A stretch of DNA of 64,000 bases, from contig NZ_JBFOHP010000002.1 of assembly GCF_040907265.1 (NCBI RefSeq), positions 5,704,001-5,768,000 of the forward strand, written 5' to 3'. Numbering within the stretch: the stretch's first letter is position 1; the number at the start of each line of letters is the position of its first letter. The stretch comes from Streptomyces sclerotialus. Its GTDB lineage: Bacteria; Actinomycetota; Actinomycetes; Streptomycetales; Streptomycetaceae. A program made the translations under genes and the position numbers. A model generated the notes under the pieces. That model was given only the letters and a program-made list of their open reading frames with translations, was not told the DNA's origin and did not search any database. Below, piece by piece: positions 51,297 to 61,157 of this stretch.

Positions 51297-53405
51297 ATGG
51301 AACCGACCGACAGCGCCGCTCCGGCGTCGCGGCTCCGGCGGCTCGTCATGCCCGCGTTGCCCGCGGCCGTGGTCCTGACGGCCGCCCTGGTGCTCGTGAC
51401 GGGCGTGATCATGACGATCGGAGGCGGCGCCGCGCTCTTCCCGCGCGGCGCCGTCGGCTGGTCGCTGGCCGTCCTGACCGGAGTCATCGTCGGGCATCTC
51501 GTCGCCATCGGCCGGGACCGCTGGTCCGGCGGCGCCGGCTCCGGGGCCGCGCTGGCACTGGCGGTCCTGCTGCTGTACGGCTGGGTGCCCGCGACACTGA
51601 TCAGCCTGTCCGTCGTCGTCCTGGTCGGGGCGGCGCGCCGGCAGCGCTGGCGACAGGCGATGGTGCACGGCGCGATCGACGTACTGGGCCTGGGCGCCGC
51701 CGCGCTGGGCCTCCGGCTGTGCGGGGTCGCGCCCACCGTGGCCGAGCCCGCGGGGGTCGGCGGCTGGGACCTCTCCGTCCTGCCGCCGGTCCTCGGCGCG
51801 GCGCTGGTGTACCTCGCGGTCACCCGGGCGCTGATGTGGTTCCTGATGGGTTCGCGCAACGGCCGGCTGCCCTCCATCGCACGCCGCGCGGTGACCCGGC
51901 AGGCCCTGGTCGGCGTCGCGCTGGTGGGCATAGCCCCGCTGATCGTGGTGGTCGCCGCGCACGCCCCGCTGCTGCTGCCGCTGTTCGCCGTACCGCTCAT
52001 CGCGCTGGACTCCACGCTGTGGATCGCCCGGGCGCGCGCCGAGGAGCAGCTGCGCGACCCGCTGACCGGCCTGCCGAACAGACAGTGGCTGCTGGAGCGG
52101 ACCTGGAGCGCGCTGGACGACGCCGAGCGCGTCGGCGCCCGCGCCGCCCTCGTACTGATCGATCTCGACCGTTTCCGGTCGGTCAACGACACCCTCGGGC
52201 ACCTCGCGGGGGACCGACTGCTGCTGCAGATCGCCGAGCGGCTGCGGCACGCCCTGCCCCGCGGAGCGGAGGCCGCGCGGCTGGGCGGGGACGAGTTCGC
52301 GGTGCTGCTGCCCACCGCCGACTCGCTCACCAGCGCGCAGCGGGTGGCCCGTTCGCTTGTCGCCGCGCTGGGCTCGCCCCTCGACCTGGACGGGCTGACG
52401 CTGGTGCTCGAGGCGAGTGCCGGCGTCGCCGTCTATCCGGACCACGCGCTGGACGCGGAGGGCCTGCTGCGCCGCGCGGACGTCGCGATGTACCAGGCCA
52501 AGCGGGACCGCAGCGGCGTGGAGCTCTACGAGGCCAAGCGGGACGGCAACACGCCCGACCGGCTCGGCCTCCTCGGCGACCTGCGCCGGGCGCTGGACGC
52601 GGGCGAGGTCGAGCTGCACTACCAGCCCAAGGTGCGCTTCGACGGCCAGGTGGCCGGTCTCGAGGCGCTGGTGCGCTGGGTGCACCCGGACCGCGGGAGA
52701 GTCCCTCCGGACGAGTTCATCGCCATCGCGGAGTCCTCCGGGCTGATGCCGCGGCTGACCGAGTACGTCCTGGAGACCGCGCTCGGCCAGGTGGCGCGGT
52801 GGCGCGCGGACGGTCTCGAGGTCCCGGTCGCGGTGAACGTCTCGCCGCGTGACGTGCACACCCCCGGGTTCGCCGGCGCGGTGGCCGCGCGGCTGGCCCG
52901 GCACCAGGTACCGCCGGGCGCGCTCCAGCTGGAGATCACCGAGCACGTGCTGCTGGAGGACCCGCAGCGGGCCGCCGACACGCTGAACGGCCTGACCGGG
53001 CACGGCGTGAAGATGTCGCTGGACGACTTCGGCACGGGGTACAGCTCCCTGGTGCACCTGCGGCGGCTGCCCGTCAGCGAGCTGAAGATCGACCGCTCGT
53101 TCGTGGCGCGGCTCGCGGTGGACACCGAGGACGCCGAGATCGTCCGCTGCACGCTCGACCTCGCGCACTCCCTCGGGCTGCTCGTCGTCGCCGAGGGCGT
53201 CGAGGACGACGAGACCTGGGAGCGGCTGCGGGACCTGGGCTGCGACGCGGTACAGGGCTGGCTGGTGGCGGCCGCGATGCCGCCGGACGAGACGACGGCC
53301 TGGCTGCGGGCCCGGGAGCACCACGGCTGGCGGCGCGAGTCGGAAGGCGCGTCCTCCGACTCCTCCGAGGAGGTCGACAGGCCCTCGGGCCAGGTCGTGA
53401 AGTAG
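51297..53405 (+). CDS. Membrane GGDEF-EAL protein (cyclic-di-GMP turnover, RmdB-like)
   Basis: 702 residues. About eight TM helices or MHYT-like hydrophobic region (19-240) precede a GGDEF domain with intact GGDEF (330-334) and an EAL domain with E456-A-L, plus [17 protein letters not shown] and a late VVAEGVED motif. The EAL residues needed for hydrolysis look intact. In S. coelicolor the orthologue at this locus is, to my knowledge, RmdB, a phosphodiesterase that affects development. A short acidic tail follows. ATG at 51297 has AGAGGG 7 nt upstream. The gap 51140-51296 is presumed promoter. Confidence 0.92.
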   Translation: MEPTDSAAPASRLRRLVMPALPAAVVLTAALVLVTGVIMTIGGGAALFPRGAVGWSLAVLTGVIVGHLVAIGRDRWSGGAGSGAALALAVLLLYGWVPATLISLSVVVLVGAARRQRWRQAMVHGAIDVLGLGAAALGLRLCGVAPTVAEPAGVGGWDLSVLPPVLGAALVYLAVTRALMWFLMGSRNGRLPSIARRAVTRQALVGVALVGIAPLIVVVAAHAPLLLPLFAVPLIALDSTLWIARARAEEQLRDPLTGLPNRQWLLERTWSALDDAERVGARAALVLIDLDRFRSVNDTLGHLAGDRLLLQIAERLRHALPRGAEAARLGGDEFAVLLPTADSLTSAQRVARSLVAALGSPLDLDGLTLVLEASAGVAVYPDHALDAEGLLRRADVAMYQAKRDRSGVELYEAKRDGNTPDRLGLLGDLRRALDAGEVELHYQPKVRFDGQVAGLEALVRWVHPDRGRVPPDEFIAIAESSGLMPRLTEYVLETALGQVARWRADGLEVPVAVNVSPRDVHTPGFAGAVAARLARHQVPPGALQLEITEHVLLEDPQRAADTLNGLTGHGVKMSLDDFGTGYSSLVHLRRLPVSELKIDRSFVARLAVDTEDAEIVRCTLDLAHSLGLLVVAEGVEDDETWERLRDLGCDAVQGWLVAAAMPPDETTAWLRAREHHGWRRESEGASSDSSEEVDRPSGQVVK

Positions 53406-53467
53406 CCGGACCGGTCCCGGCCGGCCACCGATGGGAAAGCGTTTCGCGGTCACCGGTGCACGCGCCA

Positions 53468-53473
53468 TAGGAT
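53468..53473 (+). promoter_or_regulatory. -10 box TAGGAT before gatC
   Basis: TAGGAT lies about 42 bp before the gatC ATG and would give a leader of about 35 nt containing AGAGGA. It would serve the whole gatC-gatA-orf-gatB operon. Confidence 0.45.
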
Positions 53474-53514
53474 TGGGGCGAAAACTCCACCGGAAACCAG
53501 CAGAGGATCGCTGC

Positions 53515-53811
53515 ATGCCTGGCATCACGCGCGAGGAGGTCGCCCACCTCGCACGGCTGGCACGTCTGGAGCTGAAGGACGAAGAGCTCGACCACTTCGC
53601 CGGACAGCTCGACGACATCATCGGCGCGGTAGCCCGCGTCTCCGAGGTCGCCGACCAAGACGTTCCGCCGACCTCCCACCCGCTGCCCCTGACGAATGTC
53701 ATGCGGGCGGACGAGGTGCGCCCGTCGCTCACCCCCGAGCAGGCGCTCTCCGGCGCCCCCGCCCAGGAGCAGCAGCGATTCAAGGTGCCGCAGATTCTGG
53801 GGGAGGAGTGA
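53515..53811 (+). CDS. gatC: Asp/Glu-tRNA amidotransferase subunit C
   Basis: 98-residue small subunit that clamps GatA to Gat[21 protein letters not shown] start and the C-terminal [24 protein letters not shown] are typical. AGAGGA about 8 nt before the ATG. First gene of the gat operon, followed at once by gatA. The complex amidates misacylated Glu-tRNAGln and/or Asp-tRNAAsn. Confidence 0.96.
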   Translation: MPGITREEVAHLARLARLELKDEELDHFAGQLDDIIGAVARVSEVADQDVPPTSHPLPLTNVMRADEVRPSLTPEQALSGAPAQEQQRFKVPQILGEE

Positions 53812-53816
53812 CCGGG

Positions 53817-55325
53817 ATGACCGAGAACGCAGCACACGAGCTGATCAGGCTGACCGCGGCCGAGACCGCGGCGAGGATCGCGGCCGGTGAGGTCACCGCC
53901 GTCCAGGTCACCGAGGCCCACCTGGCCCGGATCGAGGCCGTGGACGAGAAGGTGCACGCCTTCCTGCACGTCGACCGGGAGGGCGCGCTCGCCCAGGCCC
54001 GCGCCGTGGACGCCAAGCGTGAGCGCGGCGAGAAGCTCGGCCCGCTGGCCGGCGTGCCGCTCGCCCTGAAGGACATCTTCACGACGGAGGGTGTGCCCAC
54101 CACCGTCGGCTCGAAGATCCTGGAGGGCTGGCTCCCGCCGTACGACGCGACGCTGACCAAGAAGCTCAAGGCCGCCGACGTCGTCATCCTCGGCAAGACC
54201 AACATGGACGAGTTCGCCATGGGGTCGTCGACGGAGAACAGCGCGTACGGGCCGACCGGCAACCCGTGGGACCTGACCCGTATCCCGGGCGGCTCCGGCG
54301 GCGGTTCCTCCGCCGCGCTCGCTTCGTACGAGGCGCCGCTGGCGATCGGTACGGACACCGGCGGTTCGATCCGCCAGCCCGCCGCCGTGACCGGCACGGT
54401 CGGCGTGAAGCCCACCTACGGCGGCGTCTCGCGGTACGGCATGGTGGCGTTCTCCTCCTCCCTGGACCAGGGCGGGCCGTGCGCCCGTACGGTCCTGGAC
54501 GCGGCGCTGCTGCACGAGGCGATCGCCGGCCACGACCCGCTGGACTCCACCTCCATCGACGCGCCGGTCCCGCCGGTCGTCGAGGCCGCCCGCAACGGCT
54601 CGGTGCAGGGCATGCGCGTCGGCGTGGTGAAGCAGTTCCGCGGCGAGGGCTACCAGGCCGGTGTCCTCCAGCGGTTCGACGAGGCCGTCGCGCTGATGAA
54701 GGAGCTGGGCGCCGAGATCGTCGAGCTGGACTGCCCGTCCTTCGACCTGGCGCTGTCGGCGTACTACCTCATCGCGCCGTCCGAGTGCTCCTCCAACCTG
54801 GCCCGCTTCGACGCCATGCGCTACGGCCTGCGGGTCGGCGACGACGGCACGCGGTCGGCCGAGGACGTCACGGCCCTGACCCGTGAGGCCGGCTTCGGCC
54901 CCGAGGTCAAGCGCCGGATCATGCTCGGTACGTACGCGCTCAGCTCCGGCTACTACGACGCGTACTACGGCTCGGCACAGAAGGTGCGGACGCTGATCAC
55001 CCGCGAGTTCGAGCAGGCCTTCGAGCAGGTCGACGTGATCGTCTCGCCGACCACGCCCACCACCGCCTTCCCGATCGGCGAGCGCGCCGACGACCCGATG
55101 GCGATGTACCTCGCCGACCTGTGCACCATCCCCACCAACCTGGCGGGCAACGCGGCCATGTCGCTGCCCTGCGGCCTCGCCCCCGAGGACGGGCTCCCGG
55201 TGGGTCTGCAGATCATCGCCCCCGCCATGAAGGACGACCGGCTCTACAAGGCCGGTGCCGCCGTCGAGGCCGCCTTCGTGGAAAAGTGGGGCCACCCGCT
55301 GCTTGAGGAGGCACCGTCGCTGTGA
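53817..55325 (+). CDS. gatA: Asp/Glu-tRNA amidotransferase subunit A
   Basis: 502-residue amidase-signature glutaminase that supplies ammonia to GatB. Catalytic triad K85, S160 ([10 protein letters not shown]) and S184 ([11 protein letters not shown]). ATG at 53817 has GGAGGAG at 8 nt; the GTG at 53808 overlapping the gatC stop has no room for a ribosome site. Its stop overlaps the start of the next small gene (GTGA). Confidence 0.96.
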   Translation: MTENAAHELIRLTAAETAARIAAGEVTAVQVTEAHLARIEAVDEKVHAFLHVDREGALAQARAVDAKRERGEKLGPLAGVPLALKDIFTTEGVPTTVGSKILEGWLPPYDATLTKKLKAADVVILGKTNMDEFAMGSSTENSAYGPTGNPWDLTRIPGGSGGGSSAALASYEAPLAIGTDTGGSIRQPAAVTGTVGVKPTYGGVSRYGMVAFSSSLDQGGPCARTVLDAALLHEAIAGHDPLDSTSIDAPVPPVVEAARNGSVQGMRVGVVKQFRGEGYQAGVLQRFDEAVALMKELGAEIVELDCPSFDLALSAYYLIAPSECSSNLARFDAMRYGLRVGDDGTRSAEDVTALTREAGFGPEVKRRIMLGTYALSSGYYDAYYGSAQKVRTLITREFEQAFEQVDVIVSPTTPTTAFPIGERADDPMAMYLADLCTIPTNLAGNAAMSLPCGLAPEDGLPVGLQIIAPAMKDDRLYKAGAAVEAAFVEKWGHPLLEEAPSL

Positions 55326-55564
55326 GCGCGATCACCAAGAAGGCCAAGAACTTCAAGAAGTCCAAGTCGGGTCTGTACCTGTCCATGGGCACCACCGCCT
55401 TCGGCGCGCTGAGCGTCGCCAGGCAGGCGAAGCTGGCCCGGCAGGAGAACGACACGCTCCGGCTGATCGACGCGGCCGTCTCGGCCGCGGCCATCGTCAC
55501 CGGCCTGGCGATCCTCTACCGGGAACTGAAGCACCTGGGCGACGACGACGTCCTGCTGGGCTGA
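55322..55564 (+). CDS. 80-residue conserved protein within the gat operon
   Basis: [20 protein letters not shown]: a Lys-rich N-terminus, then [17 protein letters not shown], a hydrophobic segment ([19 protein letters not shown]) and a short acidic tail. The GTG overlaps the gatA stop by 4 nt and the gene ends 16 nt before gatB, so it is certainly in the operon. It is probably a small membrane-associated protein. From memory this gene is conserved in the same place in Streptomyces; function unknown. Confidence 0.85.
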   Translation: MSAITKKAKNFKKSKSGLYLSMGTTAFGALSVARQAKLARQENDTLRLIDAAVSAAAIVTGLAILYRELKHLGDDDVLLG

Positions 55565-55580
55565 GGGAGAAAGTTTCACC

Positions 55581-57089
55581 GTGACTGTCACTGACCTGGT
55601 CTCGTACGAGGACGCCCTCGCGACGTACGAGCCCGTCATGGGTCTCGAGGTGCACGTCGAGCTCGGCACCAAGACCAAGATGTTCTGCGGGTGCTCGACG
55701 GCGCTGGGCGCCGACGCCAACACCCAGACCTGCCCCACCTGCCTGGGCCTGCCCGGCTCGCTCCCGGTCGTCAACGCGACCGGCGTCGAGTCCGCCGTCA
55801 AGATCGGCCTGGCCCTGAACTGCTCGATCGCCGAGTGGTGCCGCTTCGCCCGGAAGAACTACTTCTATCCGGACATGCCGAAGAACTTCCAGACCTCCCA
55901 GTACGACGAGCCGATCGCCTTCGACGGCTACCTCGACGTACAGCTGGAGGACGGCGAGGTCTTCCGCGTGGAGATCGAGCGGGCCCACATGGAGGAGGAC
56001 ACCGGCAAGTCGACGCACGTCGGCGGCGCCACCGGCCGTATCCACGGCGCGTCCCACTCCCTGCTGGACTACAACCGCGCGGGCATTCCGCTCATCGAGA
56101 TCGTCACCAAGCCGATCACCGGTGCCGGCGAGCGTGCCCCCGAGGTCGCCAAGGCGTACGTCGCCGAGCTGCGCGAGCTCATCAAGGCGCTCGGCGTGTC
56201 CGAGGCCCGCATGGAGATGGGCCAGATGCGCTGCGACGTGAACCTCTCGCTGATGCCCAAGGGCAGCGAGAAGTTCGGCACCCGCTCGGAGACCAAGAAC
56301 GTCAACTCCCTGCGCAGCGTCGAGCGCGCCGCCCGGTTCGAGATCCAGCGGCACGCCGCGGTGCTCTCCTCCGGCGGCACGATCGTCCAGGAGACCCGCC
56401 ACTTCCACGAGGAGGACGGCTCCACGACGTCCGGCCGCGTGAAGGAGGAGGCCGAGGACTACCGGTACTTCCCGGAGCCCGACCTGGTCCCCGTCGCCCC
56501 GTCCCGCGAGTGGGTCGAGGAGCTGCGAGCGGGCCTGCCCGAGCTGCCGCGCGTCCGCCGTAACCGGCTGCGCGAGGAGTGGGGCATCTCCGAGCACGAC
56601 ATGCAGTCGATCCTCAACGCCGGTGCGGTCGACCTGATCGTCGCCACCACGGAGGCCGGTGCGGACGCCGCCGCGGCCCGCAAGTGGTGGATGGGCGAGC
56701 TGGCCCGCCGTGCCAACGAGGACGGCGTCGAGCTCGCCGCGCTGCCGATCACCCCGGAGCAGGTCGCCCGGGTCGCCGCGCTGGTCGCCGAGGGTTCCCT
56801 CAACGACAAGCTGGCCCGCCAGACCATCGAGGGCGTCCTCGCGGGCGAGGGCACCCCGGACGAGGTCGTCGAGAAGCGCGGTCTGAAGGTCGTCTCCGAC
56901 GAGGGCGCGCTCGGCAAGGCCGTCGACGAGGCGATCGAGTCCAATGCCGCCATCGCCGACAAGATCCGCGGCGGCAAGGTCGCGGCGGCCGGTGCGCTGG
57001 TCGGCGCGGTCATGAAGGCCACCCGCGGCCAGGCCGACGCGGCCCGTGTCCGGGAGCTGATCCTGGAGAAGCTGGGCGTCGAGGGCTGA
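55581..57089 (+). CDS. gatB: Asp/Glu-tRNA amidotransferase subunit B
   Basis: 502-residue kinase and transamidase subunit that phosphorylates the tRNA-bound Glu/Asp and transfers ammonia. [10 protein letters not shown] start; zinc-type cysteines in CGCST and [24 protein letters not shown]-terminal helical and tail (GatB/Yqey) domain with [21 protein letters not shown] start with AGGGAGAAAG upstream. Followed by a strong terminator. Confidence 0.96.
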   Translation: MTVTDLVSYEDALATYEPVMGLEVHVELGTKTKMFCGCSTALGADANTQTCPTCLGLPGSLPVVNATGVESAVKIGLALNCSIAEWCRFARKNYFYPDMPKNFQTSQYDEPIAFDGYLDVQLEDGEVFRVEIERAHMEEDTGKSTHVGGATGRIHGASHSLLDYNRAGIPLIEIVTKPITGAGERAPEVAKAYVAELRELIKALGVSEARMEMGQMRCDVNLSLMPKGSEKFGTRSETKNVNSLRSVERAARFEIQRHAAVLSSGGTIVQETRHFHEEDGSTTSGRVKEEAEDYRYFPEPDLVPVAPSREWVEELRAGLPELPRVRRNRLREEWGISEHDMQSILNAGAVDLIVATTEAGADAAAARKWWMGELARRANEDGVELAALPITPEQVARVAALVAEGSLNDKLARQTIEGVLAGEGTPDEVVEKRGLKVVSDEGALGKAVDEAIESNAAIADKIRGGKVAAAGALVGAVMKATRGQADAARVRELILEKLGVEG

Positions 57090-57107
57090 TTCCGGCCCGC
57101 ACCCGTC

Positions 57108-57140
57108 GAGGGCGGCGCACCCACCGGGTGCGCCGCCCTC
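57108..57140 (+). terminator. Strong hairpin terminator after gatB (bidirectional)
   Basis: Perfect 15-bp stem (57108-57122 with 57126-57140, GAGGGCGGCGCACCC and complement), 3-nt loop, between the convergent gatB and aldehyde dehydrogenase genes. Confidence 0.85.
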
Positions 57141-57159
57141 GTGCGTACGGTGCCGGGCG

Positions 57160-58608
57160 TCAGAGGCTGATCACGCCCGTACGGGTGTCCGTCATGTCCA
57201 GCAGCGTCCACTTGCCGCCGATGCGGCCCCAGCCGGTCGAGCGGGCGCCGGCGCCGCCGAACGGCATGTTGATGTCCCACCAGTTGTTGGTCTCGTTCAC
57301 GATGACCTGCCCCACCTCCATCTCCTCGATGAAGCGGAAGGCCGAGGTCATGCTGCGGGTGAAGACCGCGCCCTGGAGGCCGAGCGCGTCGTCGTTGGCG
57401 ATGCGCAGCAGGTCGTCCTCGTCGCGGCCGGTGAGGATCGGTACGACGGGGCCGAAGGACTCCTCCCGGGCCAGCAGGCTGCCCTCCGCGACGCCGTCGA
57501 CGACCGTGAACTCGTAGTAGAGGTCGGTGGGCATCCCGGCGCGGCGCCGGCCGCCGGTGAGGATCCGGGCGCCCCGGGCCTCGGCGTCGGCCAGGTGGCG
57601 GTCCATCTTCGCGGCGACGCCCTCGTTGTTGAGCGGGCCGAGGACGGTCTTGTCGTCGAGCGGATCGCCGAGCACGATCCGTTCCGACTCCCGTACGACG
57701 GCCTCGACGAAGGCGTCGTGGACATCGGTGTGCACGACGACCCGCTCGGTGGCGCAGCACACCTGGCCCGCGCAGGGGTAGGCGCCGTCGACCGCGGCCT
57801 TGGCGGCGGCCTCGACGTCGGCATCGGCGAGCACGACCAGCGGCCCGTTGCCGGAGCACTCCATGAGGGAGCGCTTGAGACCGGCCGCCGCCTGGATCTT
57901 CGCGCCGGTGGCGGAGGAGCCGATGAAGCCGATGGCGTGGATGCCGGGGTGGCGTACCAGCGCGTCGCCGAAGGCGCCGTCGCCGGGCAGGACGCTGACC
58001 AGGCCGTCCGGCAGCCCGGCGGCCAGTACCGCCTCCATCGCCTTCAGCACGGTGAGCGGGGTGTGCGCCGGCGGCTTGACGACCAGGGCGTTGCCGGTGG
58101 CCAGGCCGGGCGCCGCGAACTCGGCGAACATCAGGAGCGGGAAGTTCCAGGGCGTGATGACGCCCCAGGTGCCGACCGGCCGGTGGAAGGTGAACATCCG
58201 CTTGCTGGAGTCGCGGGAGGGCAGCGTCTCGCCGTTGAGGCGTACGGCGTCCTCGGCGTGCAGCCGGAAGAGCTGGGCGGCCTCCGTGACGTCCGCCACC
58301 GACTCGGCCAGCGGTTTGCCCTGCTCCAGGGTCTGCAGCCGGGCGAGTTCGGCGCGCCGTTCGTCGAGGTGGTCGGCGATGCGGTGGCACGCGGCCGCGC
58401 GCTCCCAGACGTTGACCGCGGCCCAGGCGCGCTGGGCGGCATGCGCGGCGTGCACCGCTCTGTTGAGGTCGGCCGAGGTGGGGACGGGCACGGTCCCGAC
58501 CTGCTCGCCCGTGGCCGGGCTGATCACCTCGAAGGTCTGCGAGCCGGCGCCGTCGTCGTAGGCGCCGGCGAGGAACAGCTGCTGCGGCGAAGGGGGCGGA
58601 GTGGTCAT
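57160..58608 (-). CDS. NAD(P)-dependent aldehyde dehydrogenase
   Basis: 482 residues, ALDH superfamily. Catalytic Cys C284 in CAGQVCCATERV, general base E250 in LMECSGNGPLV, cofactor loop GFIGSSATGAKI, PWNFPLLMF. The sequence resembles short-chain or amino-aldehyde dehydrogenases (gamma-aminobutyraldehyde/succinate-semialdehyde type), but the substrate cannot be fixed. GAGGAG precedes the ATG at 58608. It is read in the same direction as the LacI gene upstream, 136 bp away. Confidence 0.92.
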   Translation of the reverse strand: MTTPPPSPQQLFLAGAYDDGAGSQTFEVISPATGEQVGTVPVPTSADLNRAVHAAHAAQRAWAAVNVWERAAACHRIADHLDERRAELARLQTLEQGKPLAESVADVTEAAQLFRLHAEDAVRLNGETLPSRDSSKRMFTFHRPVGTWGVITPWNFPLLMFAEFAAPGLATGNALVVKPPAHTPLTVLKAMEAVLAAGLPDGLVSVLPGDGAFGDALVRHPGIHAIGFIGSSATGAKIQAAAGLKRSLMECSGNGPLVVLADADVEAAAKAAVDGAYPCAGQVCCATERVVVHTDVHDAFVEAVVRESERIVLGDPLDDKTVLGPLNNEGVAAKMDRHLADAEARGARILTGGRRRAGMPTDLYYEFTVVDGVAEGSLLAREESFGPVVPILTGRDEDDLLRIANDDALGLQGAVFTRSMTSAFRFIEEMEVGQVIVNETNNWWDINMPFGGAGARSTGWGRIGGKWTLLDMTDTRTGVISL

Positions 58609-58744
58609 GAGGTGTGCTCCTCTGTCCGGTCCGTCGATGCCGCAGATGTTTCAGTAGCGACTTTTGACCGTCAAGATGCGCGTATGGCAACGGAGAAGAC
58701 CGGTTGCCCGGAACCGCCCACGCGCCACCGGACGCGTGCGCCGC

Positions 58745-59836
58745 TCACGTCCCCGGTGGCGGTGCGATCGACTCACGGTCGATGAACTCGGTGTCGAGGA
58801 CGGTGTGTTCGGGCGCCCGGGTGGTGCCCTCGATGCGGGCGATCAGGGACTGGACGGCGCGGGCGCCGAGTTCCTGTACGGGCTGGGCGACCACGCTGAC
58901 GCGGGGGCGTACGGCGCGGGCCCAGTCGGTGTCGTCGAAGGTGACGACGGAGAGGTCGTCGGGGACGCGGAGGCCGTGGTCGCGGGCCGCGGAGAGGACG
59001 CCGAGGGCGATCATGCTGTCGGTGGCGAAGACCGCGGTGGGCGGCTCGGGGAGGGACAGCAGGCCGGCGGTGAGGTCGGCCGGGTCCTCGCGGTGGAAGG
59101 TGCCGGTGCGCAGGTAGGTGTCCGTGTCGGTGAGGCCCGCCTCGCGCAGCGCGGCGCGGTAGCCCTCGATGCGTTCCAGGCCGGTGGAGACCGGATCGGC
59201 GGGGGCTGCCGGGGCGTCGGCCGAGTCGTCGGCGGGGGCGCTGCCGAGCAGGCTCACCAGGGCGATCCGGCGGTGGCCCGCGGCGAGCAGACGGCGTACC
59301 GCGTCCTGCGCCGCACCGTGGTTGTCGACGGTGACGGAGTCGGCGGGCAGCCCGGGCGCCTGCCGGTCGAGGAGGACGACGGGGCAGCCCGCGGTGTGCG
59401 CGGCCGCCAGGTGGCCGGTCTCGGTGGTGGCGGCGGGCGCGACGATCAGGCCGTCGACGTGCTTGTCGCGCAGCATCTTCACGGCGGCGCGCTCGGCGGC
59501 GACGTCCTCGTCGGTGTTGGCGAGCAGGACCTGGTAGCCGGCGGCGCGGGCCGCGTCGGTGATGCCGCGGGTGACGCCGGCGAAGAACGGGTTCTGGATG
59601 TCCGCGACGATCGCGCCGAGGGTGTGCGTCCGCCCGGTGATCATGGACCGGGCCAGCAGGTTGGGGCGGTACCCGAGCTTCTCGGCGGCGGCCCGTACGC
59701 GTTCGCGGGCCTCGGGGCTGACCGAGCCGTAGTCGGCGAGTGCGCGGGACGCGGTGGAGCGGGAGACGCCCGCCTCGCGTGCGACGTCGGGGATGGTCGC
59801 GGGGCGGCCTGCCGGCCTGCTTCGGTTCGTCGTCAT
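58745..59836 (-). CDS. LacI-family transcriptional repressor
   Basis: 363 residues. HTH TIPDVAREAGVSRSTASRAL (14-33) with hinge helix (LLARSMITGRT), then a periplasmic-binding-type sugar domain (GAIVADIQNPFFAGV, DNHGAAQDAVRRLLAAGH, VTFDDTDWA). It is divergent from a SIS/PfkB/ABC operon across 197 bp that contains four operator-like palindromes, so it is almost certainly the local repressor, relieved by a pathway sugar-amine or its phosphate. An Ala/Asp/Pro insertion (about 205-220) is unusual. Confidence 0.93.
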   Translation of the reverse strand: MTTNRSRPAGRPATIPDVAREAGVSRSTASRALADYGSVSPEARERVRAAAEKLGYRPNLLARSMITGRTHTLGAIVADIQNPFFAGVTRGITDAARAAGYQVLLANTDEDVAAERAAVKMLRDKHVDGLIVAPAATTETGHLAAAHTAGCPVVLLDRQAPGLPADSVTVDNHGAAQDAVRRLLAAGHRRIALVSLLGSAPADDSADAPAAPADPVSTGLERIEGYRAALREAGLTDTDTYLRTGTFHREDPADLTAGLLSLPEPPTAVFATDSMIALGVLSAARDHGLRVPDDLSVVTFDDTDWARAVRPRVSVVAQPVQELGARAVQSLIARIEGTTRAPEHTVLDTEFIDRESIAPPPGT

Positions 59837-59889
59837 GGCGCGCTCAGGCTACCGGGTCCGCCGGGGGTATTGACGGTGGGGAACGGGAG

Positions 59890-59903
59890 TGGGAAGGTTC
59901 CCA
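59890..59903. promoter_or_regulatory. LacI operator-like palindrome A
   Basis: TGGGAAGGTTCCCA is a perfect inverted repeat with GG at its centre in place of the CG in sites B-D; nearest to the repressor gene start. Confidence 0.55.
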
Positions 59904-59916
59904 GCATCCCGCGATC

Positions 59917-59930
59917 GAGAACGTTCCCAA
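59917..59930. promoter_or_regulatory. LacI operator-like palindrome B
   Basis: GAGAACGTTCCCAA, the reverse complement of sites C and D, with the GAACGTTC core typical of LacI-family operators with central CG. Confidence 0.7.
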
Positions 59931-59948
59931 ACGCGCCGTGCGGTGGGG

Positions 59949-59962
59949 TTGGGAACGTTCTC
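59949..59962. promoter_or_regulatory. LacI operator-like palindrome C
   Basis: TTGGGAACGTTCTC, identical to site D. Centre is 32 bp from B and 24 bp from D. Confidence 0.7.
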
Positions 59963-59972
59963 GGACAAGCGC

Positions 59973-59986
59973 TTGGGAACGTTCTC
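59973..59986. promoter_or_regulatory. LacI operator-like palindrome D
   Basis: TTGGGAACGTTCTC, 47 bp before the SIS-gene GTG; the site closest to the catabolic operon and so the best placed to block its promoter. Confidence 0.7.
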
Positions 59987-60033
59987 ACCGCTGGGCGCGC
60001 GACGCCCCGCGCACCGCCTCGGAAAGGACCCGC

Positions 60034-61062
60034 GTGACGACCGCATCCCTGCCCCTCCAGCCGATCACCGAGGACTTCAAGGAGGCCGTGGCCTTCGCCC
60101 TCAGCCAGAACGACGCCGCGCGCACGTTCGTCGACGAGGTCGTCGCGGGCGGGCTGCGCAACGTCTTCCTCGTCGGCTGCGGCGGCTCGCTCACCGCCGC
60201 CTACCCGGCGCACTTCCTGCTGGAGACCCGGGCCTCGTTCCCCGTCTTCCACATGAACAGCGACGAGTTCAACCTGCGCCGCCCCGCCCTGCTCGGCGAG
60301 GGCTCCCTCGTCCTGGTCTCCTCGCACACCGGCACCACCAAGGAGACCGTCGCCGCCGCCGAGTACGCCCGCGGCGCCGGTGCCACGGTCGCAGCGCTCA
60401 CCCGCAGCGCCGACAGCCCGCTCGCGAAGGCCGCGCACACCGCGTTCACCTACCGCAGCGAGGACACCGTCGTCGCGCCGAAGGGCGTGCTGTTCGGCCA
60501 GCTCGTGTACGCGCTGCTGGAGAAGACCGGCGCCGAGGGCGACTACGCGGCGCTCCGCACGGCGTACGAGGCGCTGCCCGAGGCGCTGCACAAGGCCCAG
60601 GAGGAGGGCGAGGAGCTGGCCGCCTCGATCGCCACCGCGCTGGCCGACGAGAACGTCACGTACGTGCTGTCCGCGGGCCCCAACTACGGCGCGGGCTACG
60701 GCTTCACGATGTGCTACCTGATGGAGATGCAGTGGAAGCACGGCGGCACCTACAACGCCGGTGAGTTCTTCCACGGCGCCTTCGAGGTCGTCACCGAGGA
60801 CCAGCCGGTGATCCTCTTCCTCGGTGAGGACGCCACCCGCCCGATGGCCGAGCGCGCGAAGACCTTCCTGGACAAGTACACCAAGAAGGCCCACTACGTG
60901 GACTCCCGGATCTTCTCGCTGCCCGGCGTCCCCGAGGCGGTGCGCGGCGACATCACCCCGATCGCGCTGGACGTCTTCGGCACCCGGCTCGCCCGCCACT
61001 ACGAGTCCGTGCGCGGCCACGACCTGGACAAGCGCCGCTACATGTTCCAGGTCGAGTACTGA
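60034..61062 (+). CDS. SIS-domain phosphosugar-amine deglycase, FrlB/FraB-like
   Basis: 342 residues with two SIS domains. The first has VGCGGSLTAAYPAHF (47-61) and SSHTGTTKE (96-104). In the second, YNAGEFFHGAFEVV matches the EFRHGPLE active-site segment of E. coli FrlB (fructoselysine-6-phosphate deglycase) as I remember it, and the C-terminal DKRRYMFQVEY matches the FrlB C-terminus. It would split a 6-phospho-fructosamine into glucose-6-phosphate and an amine. The GTG at 60034 follows AAAGGA at 6 nt; a longer open frame contains the operators and was rejected. Glucosamine-6-phosphate deaminase-type activity is the main alternative. Confidence 0.85.
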   Translation: MTTASLPLQPITEDFKEAVAFALSQNDAARTFVDEVVAGGLRNVFLVGCGGSLTAAYPAHFLLETRASFPVFHMNSDEFNLRRPALLGEGSLVLVSSHTGTTKETVAAAEYARGAGATVAALTRSADSPLAKAAHTAFTYRSEDTVVAPKGVLFGQLVYALLEKTGAEGDYAALRTAYEALPEALHKAQEEGEELAASIATALADENVTYVLSAGPNYGAGYGFTMCYLMEMQWKHGGTYNAGEFFHGAFEVVTEDQPVILFLGEDATRPMAERAKTFLDKYTKKAHYVDSRIFSLPGVPEAVRGDITPIALDVFGTRLARHYESVRGHDLDKRRYMFQVEY

Positions 61063-61083
61063 TCCACCCCCCCGCCCGCGACC

Positions 61084-61111
61084 CGGCCCGGTGCGGCGCC
61101 GCACCGGGCCG
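61084..61111 (+). terminator. Perfect 28-bp palindrome between the SIS and kinase genes
   Basis: CGGCCCGGTGCGGC followed directly by its reverse complement. It would form a stem with a minimal loop 22 bp after the SIS stop: a possible attenuator, mRNA-processing site or partial terminator within the operon. Confidence 0.5.
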
Positions 61112-61157
61112 TTCCGTACCCGCTCCCTCCCGTAGCTCCTCCCCGTAAGGAACCCCC

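Noticed and set aside
59740..60033. N-terminal extension of the SIS protein
   Set aside because: It would cross the LacI operators and the repressor start; the GTG at 60034 has AAAGGA at 6 nt and fits the family N-terminus.
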